DNA from: Myroides phaeus
GTDB lineage: Bacteria; Bacteroidota; Bacteroidia; Flavobacteriales; Flavobacteriaceae
Length of the DNA: 64,000 bases
Reading direction: 5' to 3'
Assembly (NCBI RefSeq): GCF_009799805.1
Contig: NZ_CP047050.1
Coordinates: forward strand, 62,001 to 126,000
The notes below the pieces were generated by a model. That model had not been told where the DNA came from and did not search any database. It saw only the letters and a list, made by a program, of their open reading frames with translations. Positions 53,379 to 62,738 of this stretch are shown here, piece by piece. Made by a program: the position numbers and the translations under genes. Numbering within the stretch: the first letter of the stretch is position 1; every line of letters begins with the position of its first letter.

Positions 53379-55208
53379 ATGAACGAATATTTCAAAAAGA
53401 TTATTCGCTTTGCGAAACCTTATAAGAACTACGCTTACTTAAATATATTCTTTAATATCCTATATGCACTTTTCAGTGCATTGTCTTTTGTTGCCCTAAT
53501 TCCAATGCTTACTGTACTATTTGGTGATGAGAAACCTATCACTGAAAAACCTGTATATACTACGCTTGGACACGCTAAAAACTATTTACAAGACTCAATG
53601 TCGTTTTACCTTACGCAGTACTCTGCTGAACATGGAGCACAAAACACATTGATGTGGTTAGCGGCAATTATCATCTCGCTTTTCTTATTGAAAAACTTAT
53701 TTAACTATTGGGCAATGTATTTTATTACATTCTTGCGTAATGGTGTATTAAAGGACATCCGTAATGCGATGTACAAAAAAGCAGTTGACTTACCTCTTGC
53801 TTTCTTCTCTGAAAAAAGAAAAGGTGACGTTATTTCAAGAATTACCTCTGACGTATTAGAAATTCAACACTCATTCCTTTCTATTTTAGAAGTAGTGGTA
53901 CGTGAGCCATTAACGATTGTATTTACAATTGTAGCAATGTTTTTCATCAGTACAGAGTTGACTATATTCGTATTTATTTTTGTACCTATTTCAGGAATTA
54001 TCATTTCTAAAGTTGGTAAAACTTTAAAGAAAAGCTCACAAAAAGCTTCTGAAGAACAAGGATACTTTTTATCTATTATTGAAGAATCTTTGGCTGGATT
54101 AAAAGTGATTAAAAGCTTTAATGCAGAAAAGAGATTCAACGATAAATTCCAAGGTTCTACACAAACTTTTTATGAATTAAACAATAAAATATTAAATCGT
54201 CAAAACCTTTCTTCTCCTATGAGTGAGTTTTTAGGAATTGTAACTATTTCTGTTTTATTAGTTTACGGTGGTCATTTAGTTTTAGGTGAAGGTACTTTAA
54301 CAGGTGCTTCATTTATTGCATACATTGGTATGGCTTATAATATTCTAACTCCTGCTAAAGCAATGTCTAAAGCTTCTTATAGCTTAAAACGTGGTAATGC
54401 AGCAGCAGAACGTGTGTTAGAAATATTAGAAGAAGAAAACCCTATTGACTCTAAACCGAATGCTATTGCTAAATCTTCTTTTGACAAGGCTATCAAAGTA
54501 GATAATATCTCTTTTAAATATGAAGAGGATTATGTGCTAAAAGACTTTTCTCTTTCTATTCCTAAAGGAAAATCAGTTGCCCTGGTTGGTCAATCTGGAA
54601 GTGGAAAAAGTACAATGGCTAATTTATTGACTCGTTTCTGGGATATTAATGAAGGAGCTATAAAGATAGATGAACAAGACATTCGCGATTTGAATATTCA
54701 CGATTTAAGAGGAATGATTGGTTTAGTTACACAAGACAGCATCTTGTTTAATGATACTATTAAAAATAACCTTAAATTAGGAAAAGAAAATGCTACTGAT
54801 GAAGAAATCATAGAGGCATTAAAGATTGCTAATGCCTATGAGTTTGTAAAAGACCTTCCAAATGGTATTGATACTAACATTGGAGATTCTGGAAACAAAT
54901 TATCAGGTGGACAAAAACAACGTATTTCAATTGCACGAGCAGTATTGAAAAATCCTCCTATTATGATACTTGACGAAGCTACTTCAGCATTAGATACTGA
55001 GAGCGAAAAGTTAGTACAGGTAGCGTTAGAAAATATGATGAAAAACAGAACTTCTATCGTTATTGCTCATAGGTTATCTACAATTCAAAGTGCAGACTTA
55101 ATTGTAGTGTTACAAAAAGGAAAAATAGTAGAACAAGGTACACACGAAGAATTACTATCCTTAAAAGGAACATATTCAAAATTAGTGTCCCTACAAACAT
55201 TAGACTAA
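53379..55208 (+). CDS. MsbA-like ABC transporter, fused membrane and ATPase domains
   Basis: A 609-residue type IV half-transporter. Six membrane helices (about 15-340), then an ATPase domain (about 372-605) with Walker A GQSGSGKST (404-412), signature LSGGQ (508-512), Walker B IMILDEATSALD (528 onward) and H-loop IAHRLSTIQ. It is in the lipid A/multidrug group of exporters and works as a homodimer; the substrate (lipid A-core or others) cannot be proven. It opens a new transcription unit with the DUF2971 gene, whose ATG follows its stop after one base. Confidence 0.92.
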   Translation: MNEYFKKIIRFAKPYKNYAYLNIFFNILYALFSALSFVALIPMLTVLFGDEKPITEKPVYTTLGHAKNYLQDSMSFYLTQYSAEHGAQNTLMWLAAIIISLFLLKNLFNYWAMYFITFLRNGVLKDIRNAMYKKAVDLPLAFFSEKRKGDVISRITSDVLEIQHSFLSILEVVVREPLTIVFTIVAMFFISTELTIFVFIFVPISGIIISKVGKTLKKSSQKASEEQGYFLSIIEESLAGLKVIKSFNAEKRFNDKFQGSTQTFYELNNKILNRQNLSSPMSEFLGIVTISVLLVYGGHLVLGEGTLTGASFIAYIGMAYNILTPAKAMSKASYSLKRGNAAAERVLEILEEENPIDSKPNAIAKSSFDKAIKVDNISFKYEEDYVLKDFSLSIPKGKSVALVGQSGSGKSTMANLLTRFWDINEGAIKIDEQDIRDLNIHDLRGMIGLVTQDSILFNDTIKNNLKLGKENATDEEIIEALKIANAYEFVKDLPNGIDTNIGDSGNKLSGGQKQRISIARAVLKNPPIMILDEATSALDTESEKLVQVALENMMKNRTSIVIAHRLSTIQSADLIVVLQKGKIVEQGTHEELLSLKGTYSKLVSLQTLD

Positions 55209-55209
55209 T

Positions 55210-55911
55210 ATGTATATCGAGAACAAGAACATACGATTGCCTGAAGACCCGGATACGGTGATTTGGAAATATATGGATTTATCTAAATTCTTAGATCTCT
55301 TGTTGTCGAATAAAATGTTTATGTCGAGGTCTGATAAGTTTGAAGATCAATTTGAAGGTACTTTCAGTGAACCTACTTTTGAAGAAATCAAAAGAATTAG
55401 TGCAGACAAGCCTTTTTTCTTAGATCAATACAAACAAAAGAGAAAAAACGTTGTTATTAGTAGTTGGCACATCAATGAATACGAATCATTTGCAATGTGG
55501 CAGATTTTTACTAAAAACAATGAAGGCTTAGCAATTCAATCTACAATTGGTAGAATGCAAGAAGCGCTAAAAGCGGAAACAAGGGTACCTCAACACATTG
55601 GTGAAGTTCACTATATAGATTATAAAAAAGAGTATATCCCGTTTGAAGATAACTTCTTCCCTTTTCTTTTTAAGAGAAAGAGTTTTCAATATGAAAAAGA
55701 AGTTAGGGTAATTTCAGATGTTACTCCTTTAAACCTCAACATTCAAGAGGGCGTAAAGATTCACGTGGATATCGCACAATTAATAGAAAAGATTTATATC
55801 CATCCTAAATCAGAAAACTGGTACAAAAAATTAGTACTGGACTTGATGCACAAACTTAACTTCAAGTTTGACATTGAAAAATCTGATTTAGAAAGTGATA
55901 TTTTAATTTAA
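55210..55911 (+). CDS. DUF2971 domain-containing protein
   Basis: A 233-residue cytoplasmic protein with the DUF2971 pattern: the N-terminal IWKYMDLSKFLDLLLSNKMFM and SRSDKFEDQFEGTFSE, then SSWHINEYESFAMWQIF and FKRKSFQYEKEVRVIS. The biochemical role is unknown. Its start overlaps the ABC transporter region by one-base spacing and pncB follows after 14 nt, so it is in an operon with them. No indication of signal or membrane segments. In other genomes the domain is also found in mobile contexts, but nothing here suggests that. Confidence 0.85.
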   Translation: MYIENKNIRLPEDPDTVIWKYMDLSKFLDLLLSNKMFMSRSDKFEDQFEGTFSEPTFEEIKRISADKPFFLDQYKQKRKNVVISSWHINEYESFAMWQIFTKNNEGLAIQSTIGRMQEALKAETRVPQHIGEVHYIDYKKEYIPFEDNFFPFLFKRKSFQYEKEVRVISDVTPLNLNIQEGVKIHVDIAQLIEKIYIHPKSENWYKKLVLDLMHKLNFKFDIEKSDLESDILI

Positions 55912-55925
55912 ACAAAGAAGCAACA

Positions 55926-57122
55926 ATGGAAACAGCTCATACTAATCAAGTTATTACTTCTATTTTAGATAATGACTTTTACAAGTTTACTATGCAGCAC
56001 GCTGCTATTAAACAATTCCCATTTGCTAAGGCGTCTTATATCTTTATTAATAGAGGTAAACACAAATACCCTAAAGGGTTTGCAGAGGCTTTACGTGCAG
56101 CTGTGGATGAAATGGCAAAGTTAAAATTGACTAAAGCAGAAAAAGCTTTCTTACAAAAAACCTGTCCGTACTTAGATCCTACCTATTTAGATTTCTTACA
56201 AGGCTATCACTACGACCCATCTGAAGTTGAAATTAAACAAGATGGTGATGATTTAGAGGTATCTTTCAAAGGGTATTGGTATAGAACTATTTTATGGGAA
56301 GTTCCTCTTATGTCTATCATTTGTGAGCTTTATTACAATATGACTGACGGAGAGAGAGATTCTGCTGATAAGGTTATTGCTAATACGCGTACTAAAATAG
56401 AGAACTACAAAAAATTAGGTGTTACAATTGCAGAGTTTGGAACAAGAAGAAGACATTCTTATGCTGTTCACCAAGTTGTAGTAGAAACGCTTCAAAAATA
56501 TGGAGAGGGTTCTTTCATAGGAACAAGTAATGTTCACTTAGCAATGAAATACGGTACTAAACCAATCGGTACACACGCACACGAGTGGTTTATGTTTCAC
56601 GCAGCTAAATACGGATTCAAAATGGCTAATTCAATGGGATTAGAGCATTGGGTAGATACGTACAGAGGAGATCTTGGAATTGCGTTAACAGATACATACA
56701 CAAGTACTGTATTCTTTGAACAATTTGACAAGAAGTTTGCTAAGCTATTTGATGGGGTTAGACACGATAGTGGTGATCCATTAGATTTTGCAGACCAAAC
56801 AATTGCACATTATCAAAGCTTAAACATTGATCCAACTTCAAAAACAATCATTTTCTCTGACGGATTAAATCCTGAAAAAGTAGAACGAATTGCTAAACAC
56901 TGTAAAGGAAGAATCGGAATGTCTTTTGGAATTGGAACTGACTTTACAAATGATGTTGGTTTAGAAGCGATGAATATTGTGATTAAAATGACACAAGCGC
57001 TACCAGAAGGTGGACATTGGACAGATGTAGTAAAGCTTTCTGATGAGCCTAAAAAACACACCGGTACACCAGAAATGATTGAATTAGCCCAACGTTTATT
57101 GGATATTCCAATCGTTAAATAA
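55926..57122 (+). CDS. pncB: Nicotinate phosphoribosyltransferase PncB
   Basis: A 398-residue NAPRTase that makes nicotinate mononucleotide from nicotinate and PRPP in NAD salvage; E. coli PncB has nearly the same length. Motifs: DNDFYKFTMQHA near the N-terminus, FGTRRRHS (phosphoribosyl site), GTSNVHLAMKYGTKPIGTHAHEW with the His that is phosphorylated in this family, and RHDSGDP. No unusual features. Last gene of the ABC-DUF2971-pncB run; no strong terminator is evident in the 93 nt before ndk. Confidence 0.96.
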   Translation: METAHTNQVITSILDNDFYKFTMQHAAIKQFPFAKASYIFINRGKHKYPKGFAEALRAAVDEMAKLKLTKAEKAFLQKTCPYLDPTYLDFLQGYHYDPSEVEIKQDGDDLEVSFKGYWYRTILWEVPLMSIICELYYNMTDGERDSADKVIANTRTKIENYKKLGVTIAEFGTRRRHSYAVHQVVVETLQKYGEGSFIGTSNVHLAMKYGTKPIGTHAHEWFMFHAAKYGFKMANSMGLEHWVDTYRGDLGIALTDTYTSTVFFEQFDKKFAKLFDGVRHDSGDPLDFADQTIAHYQSLNIDPTSKTIIFSDGLNPEKVERIAKHCKGRIGMSFGIGTDFTNDVGLEAMNIVIKMTQALPEGGHWTDVVKLSDEPKKHTGTPEMIELAQRLLDIPIVK

Positions 57123-57184
57123 AAATAACCTGAAAAAAGAGATGTTTTTTATAAATAATATCTTCTCTTGTAAGGTTAAAAGAC

Positions 57185-57192
57185 TATTTTTG
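57185..57192 (+). promoter_or_regulatory. -7 promoter element of ndk
   Basis: TATTTTTG, full match, 23 nt before the ATG at 57216. The nearest TTG (57168-57170) is only 14 nt away, shorter than consensus. Confidence 0.5.
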
Positions 57193-57215
57193 CAACAAAT
57201 TAAATAAAAAGAATA

Positions 57216-57635
57216 ATGGCAACGAACAGAACTTTTACAATGATCAAACCTGATGCAGTTGAAGCAGGTAACATCGGAGGAATCTTAAACATGATTACAG
57301 AAGCAGGATTTAAAATCGTTTCAATGAAGTTAACTCAATTAACTGTTAGAGACGCTCAAAAATTCTACGAAGTACACGCAGAAAGACCATTCTACGGTGA
57401 ATTAGTTGAATTCATGTCTAGAGGTCCAATCGTAGCAGCTATCTTAGAAAAAGACAACGCTGTTGAAGATTTCAGAAAATTAATCGGAGCTACTAACCCA
57501 GCTGAAGCTGCTGAAGGTACTATCCGTAAAAAATACGCTAAATCTATTGGTGAGAACGCAGTACACGGTTCTGATAGCGACGAAAACGCTGCTATCGAAG
57601 GTGCTTTCCACTTCTCAGGTAGAGAGCAATTCTAA
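57216..57635 (+). CDS. ndk: Nucleoside-diphosphate kinase
   Basis: A 139-residue NDK that balances cellular nucleoside triphosphates by phosphate transfer through a histidine. The active-site motif [12 protein letters not shown] contains catalytic His117. The N-terminal [11 protein letters not shown] and the helix-rich [15 protein letters not shown] block ([15 protein letters not shown]) are standard. Complete length. Own promoter element and a strong terminator, so monocistronic or partly read from pncB. Confidence 0.97.
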   Translation: MATNRTFTMIKPDAVEAGNIGGILNMITEAGFKIVSMKLTQLTVRDAQKFYEVHAERPFYGELVEFMSRGPIVAAILEKDNAVEDFRKLIGATNPAEAAEGTIRKKYAKSIGENAVHGSDSDENAAIEGAFHFSGREQF

Positions 57636-57665
57636 GAAGAATTAAAAGATTAATATCTTTATACC

Positions 57666-57699
57666 AAAGGCTACTTCCAAAAGGAGGTAGCCTTTTTTT
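57666..57699 (+). terminator. Terminator after ndk
   Basis: Thirteen-bp stem AAAGGCTACTTCC/GGAGGTAGCCTTT with a 4-nt loop and T run. The single mismatch becomes a U-G wobble in the plus-strand RNA, consistent with its orientation. Confidence 0.85.
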
Positions 57700-58211
57700 A
57701 TGTTCATTCCCTTACAAACGAAATACTTAATTGATAATACCGAACATATTCCTTTAATCACTTGATGAAGTATTTTCTACTATAATTCATAACCTTCTTT
57801 TATATAAATCAAAATAGTACCTCGCAAAAAAGAATTCGGATCTACATTATATCAAGCCTTCTCTCTTGTTTACCACTACTGGATTCCGTAGCAAATTTCT
57901 AAATTAACTCATTAGAAAACTCCTTCACCTTCTACAATCTGATTTTCTACACTAACACAACATTATCTCTATTCAGAAATTCAACCTCAAAAATAATGTG
58001 AATACTCCTCTACTGCTTCTATAATACTAAAACCATAGTATTTAAAAAAACATTCCATTAAGCAAGGTTTTAGCATAATTATTGAATTAACACAAATTCA
58101 ATTCTTTTAACTATCATTAATAAATATTATTTATATTAAAATAAAAATATTGACTTTTTAAATCAAAAACATTATTTTTACCTCAAAATAAACATTTGAT
58201 ATAATTAGCCT
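57700..58211. other. AT-rich spacer between ndk and the antiporter gene
   Basis: About 510 bp without a gene, repeat or further hairpin. A weak -7-like sequence (AACATTTG) at about 58189-58196 precedes the antiporter start. Otherwise nothing was recognised. Confidence 0.4.
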
Positions 58212-59336
58212 ATGAATTTAAAAAAATTACTTTCATCTATTAAAGTACCTCTATGGAGTATTATTGTTCCAATAGTTGCTCTATTATTAATCTTCTTTAA
58301 ATCTTCTTTACCAGATACAGTCTTTACAGATATTCTATTAGGAGTATTTTTAATTGGTTCTGTTTTGTCTGCAGTTCACCAAGCAGAAACTGTTGCACAT
58401 AGAGTTGGAGAACCTTATGGTACTATTATTTTAGCATTAGCTATCACAGTAATTGAAGTATCACTTATTGTTTCTATTATGCTAAGTGAAGGTAATGATG
58501 AACCCTCGTTCTTAGCAAGAGATACAGTATTCGCTGCAATAATGATTATTCTTACAGGTATAATGGGGATTTGTTTTTGGGTTGGAGGATACCACCACAA
58601 AGAACAAAATTTCATCAAGCAAGGGGTGAGCACTGGTTTAATTACCTTAATTGCTATTTCAACTCTTACGTTAATTCTACCAAACTATACTACCAGTCAA
58701 CCTGGAAATAGTTATACAAATAATCAGTTAATCTTTGTTGCTATAGTTTCTCTTATTCTTTACGCTGGTTTCTTAGCAGTACAAACTGTTCGACACAGAA
58801 ATTACTTTGTTGCTGAAGAAGACAATACTAACAACAATAACGAAAATCAAGATAACGATGACCATCATGAAGATGTAAATATTCCAACAACAGTTGTTGC
58901 CTTTATCGTACTTATTATTGCTTTAGTTTCTGTAGTTTTACTTTCTAAAAAGCTATCACCAGTTATTGAAAGTGCTGTTGTTGATGCTGGTGCGCCAATT
59001 TCTTTAGTAGGTATTATCATTGCGGGAGTAATTTTATTACCAGAAGGATTAGCAGCGTACAAAGCAGCTAAAAGAGATCAACTACAAACAAGTTTAAACT
59101 TAGCTATTGGATCTGCTTTAGCTTCTATTGGACTAACAATTCCTGCTGTAGCCATTGTTGCCTACATCTCAGGAATGACAGTTGCATTAGGGATTGATGC
59201 AAAATCAACATTACTATTGATTACTTCTTTAGCAACGGTTTATATTTCTATTAGCTCAGGAAGAACGAATATTCAACACGGTATTGTTTTATTGGTATTA
59301 TTTGCAACGTATTTGTTTACTACAATTGCACCATAG
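58212..59336 (+). CDS. Calcium/proton antiporter (ChaA/CAX-like)
   Basis: A 374-residue inner-membrane exchanger with about ten to eleven helices in two related halves. Each half has the CaCA-superfamily acidic helix motif: ALAITVIEVSLIVSIML (first) and LLPEGLAAYKAAKRDQLQTSLNLAIGSALAS (second, quoted shortened to LLPEGLAAYKAAKRDQLQ). A hydrophilic Asn/Asp/His-rich loop (about 198-225, DNTNNNNENQDNDDHHEDVN) separates the halves and could bind metal. Expected to export Ca2+ (or Na+/K+) in exchange for protons. Monocistronic with a very strong terminator. Confidence 0.88.
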   Translation: MNLKKLLSSIKVPLWSIIVPIVALLLIFFKSSLPDTVFTDILLGVFLIGSVLSAVHQAETVAHRVGEPYGTIILALAITVIEVSLIVSIMLSEGNDEPSFLARDTVFAAIMIILTGIMGICFWVGGYHHKEQNFIKQGVSTGLITLIAISTLTLILPNYTTSQPGNSYTNNQLIFVAIVSLILYAGFLAVQTVRHRNYFVAEEDNTNNNNENQDNDDHHEDVNIPTTVVAFIVLIIALVSVVLLSKKLSPVIESAVVDAGAPISLVGIIIAGVILLPEGLAAYKAAKRDQLQTSLNLAIGSALASIGLTIPAVAIVAYISGMTVALGIDAKSTLLLITSLATVYISISSGRTNIQHGIVLLVLFATYLFTTIAP

Positions 59337-59364
59337 CAATTTATACAAGTTGAAAACTTATAAA

Positions 59365-59405
59365 AACAATAAGGCTGTTTCAGTGAATGAAACAGCCTTA
59401 TTGTT
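59365..59405 (+). terminator. Terminator after the antiporter gene
   Basis: Eighteen-bp perfect stem (arms about 59365-59382 and 59388-59405) with core AAGGCTGTTTCA/TGAAACAGCCTT and a 5-nt loop, with a T-rich tail. One of the strongest hairpins in the window. Confidence 0.88.
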
Positions 59406-59633
59406 TTATTATACTTATGCTAATAAGCGGCTACTAATACAAGTTTCAACTACAGGTTGAATTAAAGCATACATAAGCTATTCCTAAACTCATTATGTCC
59501 TGATATCACTCAATAGCCCAAAAGGCTATATTATCATTGTTACAGCTTTATCTTATCCTTTTATAGCAACCTCCTATTTAGATTGAGTAGTTGAAGATTT
59601 AAAGTACAAGATTTATACCTCTTGTTCTTACAA
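59406..59633. other. Spacer between two convergent terminators
   Basis: About 230 bp, no gene. It holds a small hairpin ATAGCC/GGCTAT (59513-59518 and 59524-59529) and otherwise AT-rich sequence. Confidence 0.4.
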
Positions 59634-59668
59634 ACAAAAAAAGGCTATATCATTAATTGATACAGCCT
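59634..59668 (-). terminator. Terminator of the CPBP-menE-glsA operon
   Basis: Stem AAGGCTATATCA/TGATACAGCCTT (12 positions, one mismatch) with a 5-nt loop and an A-tract on the left. In minus-strand RNA the mismatch becomes a U-G pair, favouring function on that strand. Confidence 0.75.
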
Positions 59669-59706
59669 TATATATTCTTAACTAAAGACAGAAGCCTTCT
59701 CTTTGT

Positions 59707-60735
59707 CTATTGAAATAAATTTAAGTTTAGCTCATTTACTAAATCCAAAATCATATGGTAACCAACGATTGAGTTTCCTTGTTTATCTAAGCCAGGACTA
59801 AAAGTACCTATTCCTATCTTACCTGGAACACTAACTGAAATTCCTCCACCAACTCCAGACTTACTTGGTAAACCAACAGTACGAGCATATTCTCCACTAA
59901 AATCGTACATTCCAGCCACAAGCATTTGCGATTGAACTAAACGAGACATAGCCGAATCTTTATACTTGTCATCTCCGTCAAAACGTGTACACTGATTAGC
60001 AAAGAAATAACCAATTTTAGCTAAGTCCTCTGCTGTAACCTCAATAGAACATTGTTTGAAATAGTTGTCTAATTTATCCTCTTCTCCCTCAATCAGTCCG
60101 TTATTCTTTAGTAAATAGAAAATACCTCTATTGCGGTGTCCTGTTTCCTTTTCAGACATAAATACTTCGTGACTATAGTCTATTTTATCATTTTTAGTTA
60201 TATAGCGTACTAAATCAAGAATCTTTTGAAACGGTACATCTTTCTCTCCTTCTAATAAAGCAGTAGTTAAAATAGCCCCTGCATTCATCATTGGGTTTAA
60301 TGGTTTACCTTTTGTTTCTAAATTTGCATAGTGATTAAAAGGCTTGTCAGTTCCGTAATATCCCATACGAGAAAACACTTCACTCTCACCTTTCTCTTGA
60401 ACTGCAATCATCAATGAAATAATCTTAGAAATACTTTGCATCGTGAATTTTTGAGATACATCACCAACATTAACTACTTCTCCATTTGGTTTAACAACAG
60501 AGAACGCCATTAAGTTTGGATTCATCTTTCCTAATTCTGGAATATAGTCAGCTACAACACCTTCTGTTTTATACACTCTATTCTTCTCTAAAATACGAGT
60601 CAGCATTTCTTTTGAAATCTGATTAGTATTATCTCCTGTTCTAATAATCTTTTTTGCGTAAGCTGTTCCACCGAAAGACACCATACAAGCCACTACCCAA
60701 CTAAGGATAAGGTTACACACATTATTTCTCTTCAT
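59707..60735 (-). CDS. glsA: Glutaminase A, with signal peptide
   Basis: A 342-residue beta-lactamase-fold glutaminase that hydrolyses glutamine to glutamate and ammonia. The N-terminal ~27 residues (ending TAYA) are a signal peptide, so it is periplasmic or secreted, while classical bacterial GlsA is cytoplasmic and lacks it. Catalytic Ser101 and Lys104 lie in FTMQSISKII; NPMMNAGAI, SEKETGHRNRG and SGVGGGISVSVPGKIGIG are the other family motifs. Full length. Third gene of a minus-strand operon: CPBP protease, menE (13 nt upstream), glsA. Identity is firm; export is inferred from the N-terminus. Confidence 0.92.
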   Translation of the reverse strand: MKRNNVCNLILSWVVACMVSFGGTAYAKKIIRTGDNTNQISKEMLTRILEKNRVYKTEGVVADYIPELGKMNPNLMAFSVVKPNGEVVNVGDVSQKFTMQSISKIISLMIAVQEKGESEVFSRMGYYGTDKPFNHYANLETKGKPLNPMMNAGAILTTALLEGEKDVPFQKILDLVRYITKNDKIDYSHEVFMSEKETGHRNRGIFYLLKNNGLIEGEEDKLDNYFKQCSIEVTAEDLAKIGYFFANQCTRFDGDDKYKDSAMSRLVQSQMLVAGMYDFSGEYARTVGLPSKSGVGGGISVSVPGKIGIGTFSPGLDKQGNSIVGYHMILDLVNELNLNLFQ

Positions 60736-60748
60736 TTAGTAATTGAAT

Positions 60749-61780
60749 TTAATGAATATTCTTATTCCTGATGATTTTACCTGATTCAGTTTCAATAAAC
60801 TTCTCTACAAACTGAACTTCTCTTGGTTTTTCAAATTTTGAAAGTTCACTATACACATCTTCTGATAGGTTATAAGGTGTACTTTCAATCACCAACACAA
60901 GTTTATTTCCCAGATAATCATCCTCTTTTCCAATAACAAAGAAACGATAAGGAATTCTTTTTGACAACTTTTCTTCTATTTGCTCAGGAAAAAGTTTCAC
61001 ACCCCCACTATTAATTACATTATCTGCTCTCCCCATCCATTTAAAATGAGAATTATCTATCAATTCAACCAAATCATTGGTAATCACTAATTCAGAATTG
61101 ACAGCTGGCGCATCAATAACTAAACAACCTCGGTCATCTTGCATCACAGTTGCGTGTGATAAAACAGAAAACACTTCAGTTCCTACTCGCTTAGCTGCAA
61201 TATGAGTAATCGTTTCAGTCATCCCATACGTTTCATAAACTTGGGTACTTAGTGGTATTAACTTCTCAGTTAATGCTGCATTTACTTTAGCTCCTCCAAT
61301 AATTATCTTCTTTACATTACTCAACTCTTCAATTGAGTTTTCTACCTGCATTGGAACCATTGCAACGAAATCATAAACCTTTTCATTACCCTTTAAAGGA
61401 GAAGACGATGGTGCTATCACATCCAACTGCCATCCTAATAAAAGAGCTCTGATAAACATTAGTTTTCCTCCTACGAACTTTGTTGACATACACAAAAGTG
61501 CTGTGTCACCAGATTTAATATCAAAAAAAGTACCAGTTGCTTTGGCTGAGCAAACCATTGCCTCCTTTTTTAACTGAATCTGCTTTGGAGGTCCCGTCGT
61601 TCCTGAAGTTGTTAAGATAACAAAATCACGATTATCAAACCATTGTAAGATCAGATTCCCTAAATCAACTAAGTATTCTTCTGTACTTAAAATCATCTTA
61701 TTAGCCAACGAACATAGTTCATCTATTCCATAAGATTGATCATTTAATCTAAACTCTGGGTGTATATAATTTAAACTCAT
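60749..61780 (-). CDS. menE: o-Succinylbenzoate-CoA ligase-like AMP-binding protein
   Basis: A 343-residue short ANL-superfamily ligase. The ATP-binding loop LTTSGTTGPPKQIQLKK, the YGMTETITHIA helix, the WMGRADNVINSGG hinge and a C-terminal FEKPREVQFV...ESGKIIRN (catalytic Lys) are present. The short length is typical of MenE from Bacteroidota, which joins CoA to o-succinylbenzoate in menaquinone synthesis. It lies 2 nt after the CPBP gene and 13 nt before glsA. Other men genes are not in the window, so the assignment depends on the family form. Confidence 0.82.
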   Translation of the reverse strand: MSLNYIHPEFRLNDQSYGIDELCSLANKMILSTEEYLVDLGNLILQWFDNRDFVILTTSGTTGPPKQIQLKKEAMVCSAKATGTFFDIKSGDTALLCMSTKFVGGKLMFIRALLLGWQLDVIAPSSSPLKGNEKVYDFVAMVPMQVENSIEELSNVKKIIIGGAKVNAALTEKLIPLSTQVYETYGMTETITHIAAKRVGTEVFSVLSHATVMQDDRGCLVIDAPAVNSELVITNDLVELIDNSHFKWMGRADNVINSGGVKLFPEQIEEKLSKRIPYRFFVIGKEDDYLGNKLVLVIESTPYNLSEDVYSELSKFEKPREVQFVEKFIETESGKIIRNKNIH

Positions 61781-61782
61781 AA

Positions 61783-62697
61783 TTAATTCTGTTCAATTAC
61801 CTTTCCAAACAACTGATGCTTCCAGTTTTTCCAACCATACTTCTTAGCAAAAATGAACACAACAAGTGGTAATACTACCCCTAATTGTATAATATATTCC
61901 CATATTGCAATTTCATTATCCTGATTTACATTAACGAATATTGAATTAGTTTGAAAAGCTGTCCAATCTGCTGTAACTAATAACACTCCAATTAAATTAT
62001 TTGCTGCATGGAATCCTAATGCCAACTCTATACCATCATCCATTAAGGTTATAATACCAAGGAAAAAACCAGTACCGATATAATAAGTCATTATAATCAA
62101 GCCTACCTTCTCTACTTCTGGATTTCCTAAATGCATTAATCCAAAAATAATAGATGTAGCAAATAAAGCTATAGCTCTACTGCGAGTTGCCAATCCTATT
62201 CCCTGCATTAAATAAGCACGCATAAAGTATTCTTCAAAACTCGTTTGCAATGGAATTAAAATAATTGCAAAAATGAAGAACACTAAAAAGGGTCCAATCT
62301 TTAAATTAAACTCAAAATCAGCTGGACTATCTATAAAGGAATACACAAAAAAACCAATAATAACCAAACTCCATAAACTAAAAGAAAACAATACTCTCTT
62401 CAAATCTACTTTAAAACGAGAGGTGGTTAAACTTTTTAAACTTTGTTTATGAACAGCTAATACCCATACAATAAGAAACACTAACATAAAGACCAAAGGT
62501 CCTATTGTTATCAAAAAATTAATGTTTTTACCATATTTTTCGATATTCATCTTTATAATTTCGTTCGTAGAAACCCGAGAAAATCGAATTGACACCCAAT
62601 TCAAAAACATAATTCCCAAAAAAAACAAAGAAAATGGTAAATAATGCCATAACTTTTGTTTATTATTTTTTCTCAATAATTGCTCAATAAATCCCAT
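61783..62697 (-). CDS. CPBP-family intramembrane protease
   Basis: A 304-residue membrane protein with about eight helices and the CPBP (CAAX protease/bacteriocin-processing) motifs in order: EEYFMR (Glu155, Glu156, Arg160), FGLMH (Phe185, His189) and HAANN (His230, Asn234), the set that forms the intramembrane metal site. Some members give immunity to peptides or mature prenyl-type proteins, but no substrate can be assigned. It begins a minus-strand operon with menE and glsA and is divergent from the ArsC-like gene (41 nt between starts). Confidence 0.9.
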   Translation of the reverse strand: MGFIEQLLRKNNKQKLWHYLPFSLFFLGIMFLNWVSIRFSRVSTNEIIKMNIEKYGKNINFLITIGPLVFMLVFLIVWVLAVHKQSLKSLTTSRFKVDLKRVLFSFSLWSLVIIGFFVYSFIDSPADFEFNLKIGPFLVFFIFAIILIPLQTSFEEYFMRAYLMQGIGLATRSRAIALFATSIIFGLMHLGNPEVEKVGLIIMTYYIGTGFFLGIITLMDDGIELALGFHAANNLIGVLLVTADWTAFQTNSIFVNVNQDNEIAIWEYIIQLGVVLPLVVFIFAKKYGWKNWKHQLFGKVIEQN

Positions 62698-62713
62698 ATT
62701 TCAAAAAATGTAC

Positions 62714-62721
62714 TATATTTG
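62714..62721 (+). promoter_or_regulatory. -7 promoter element of the ArsC-like gene
   Basis: TATATTTG, full consensus, 17 nt before the ATG at 62739. No TTG at the expected distance. Confidence 0.5.
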
Positions 62722-62738
62722 ATATAAATTCCTTATTT

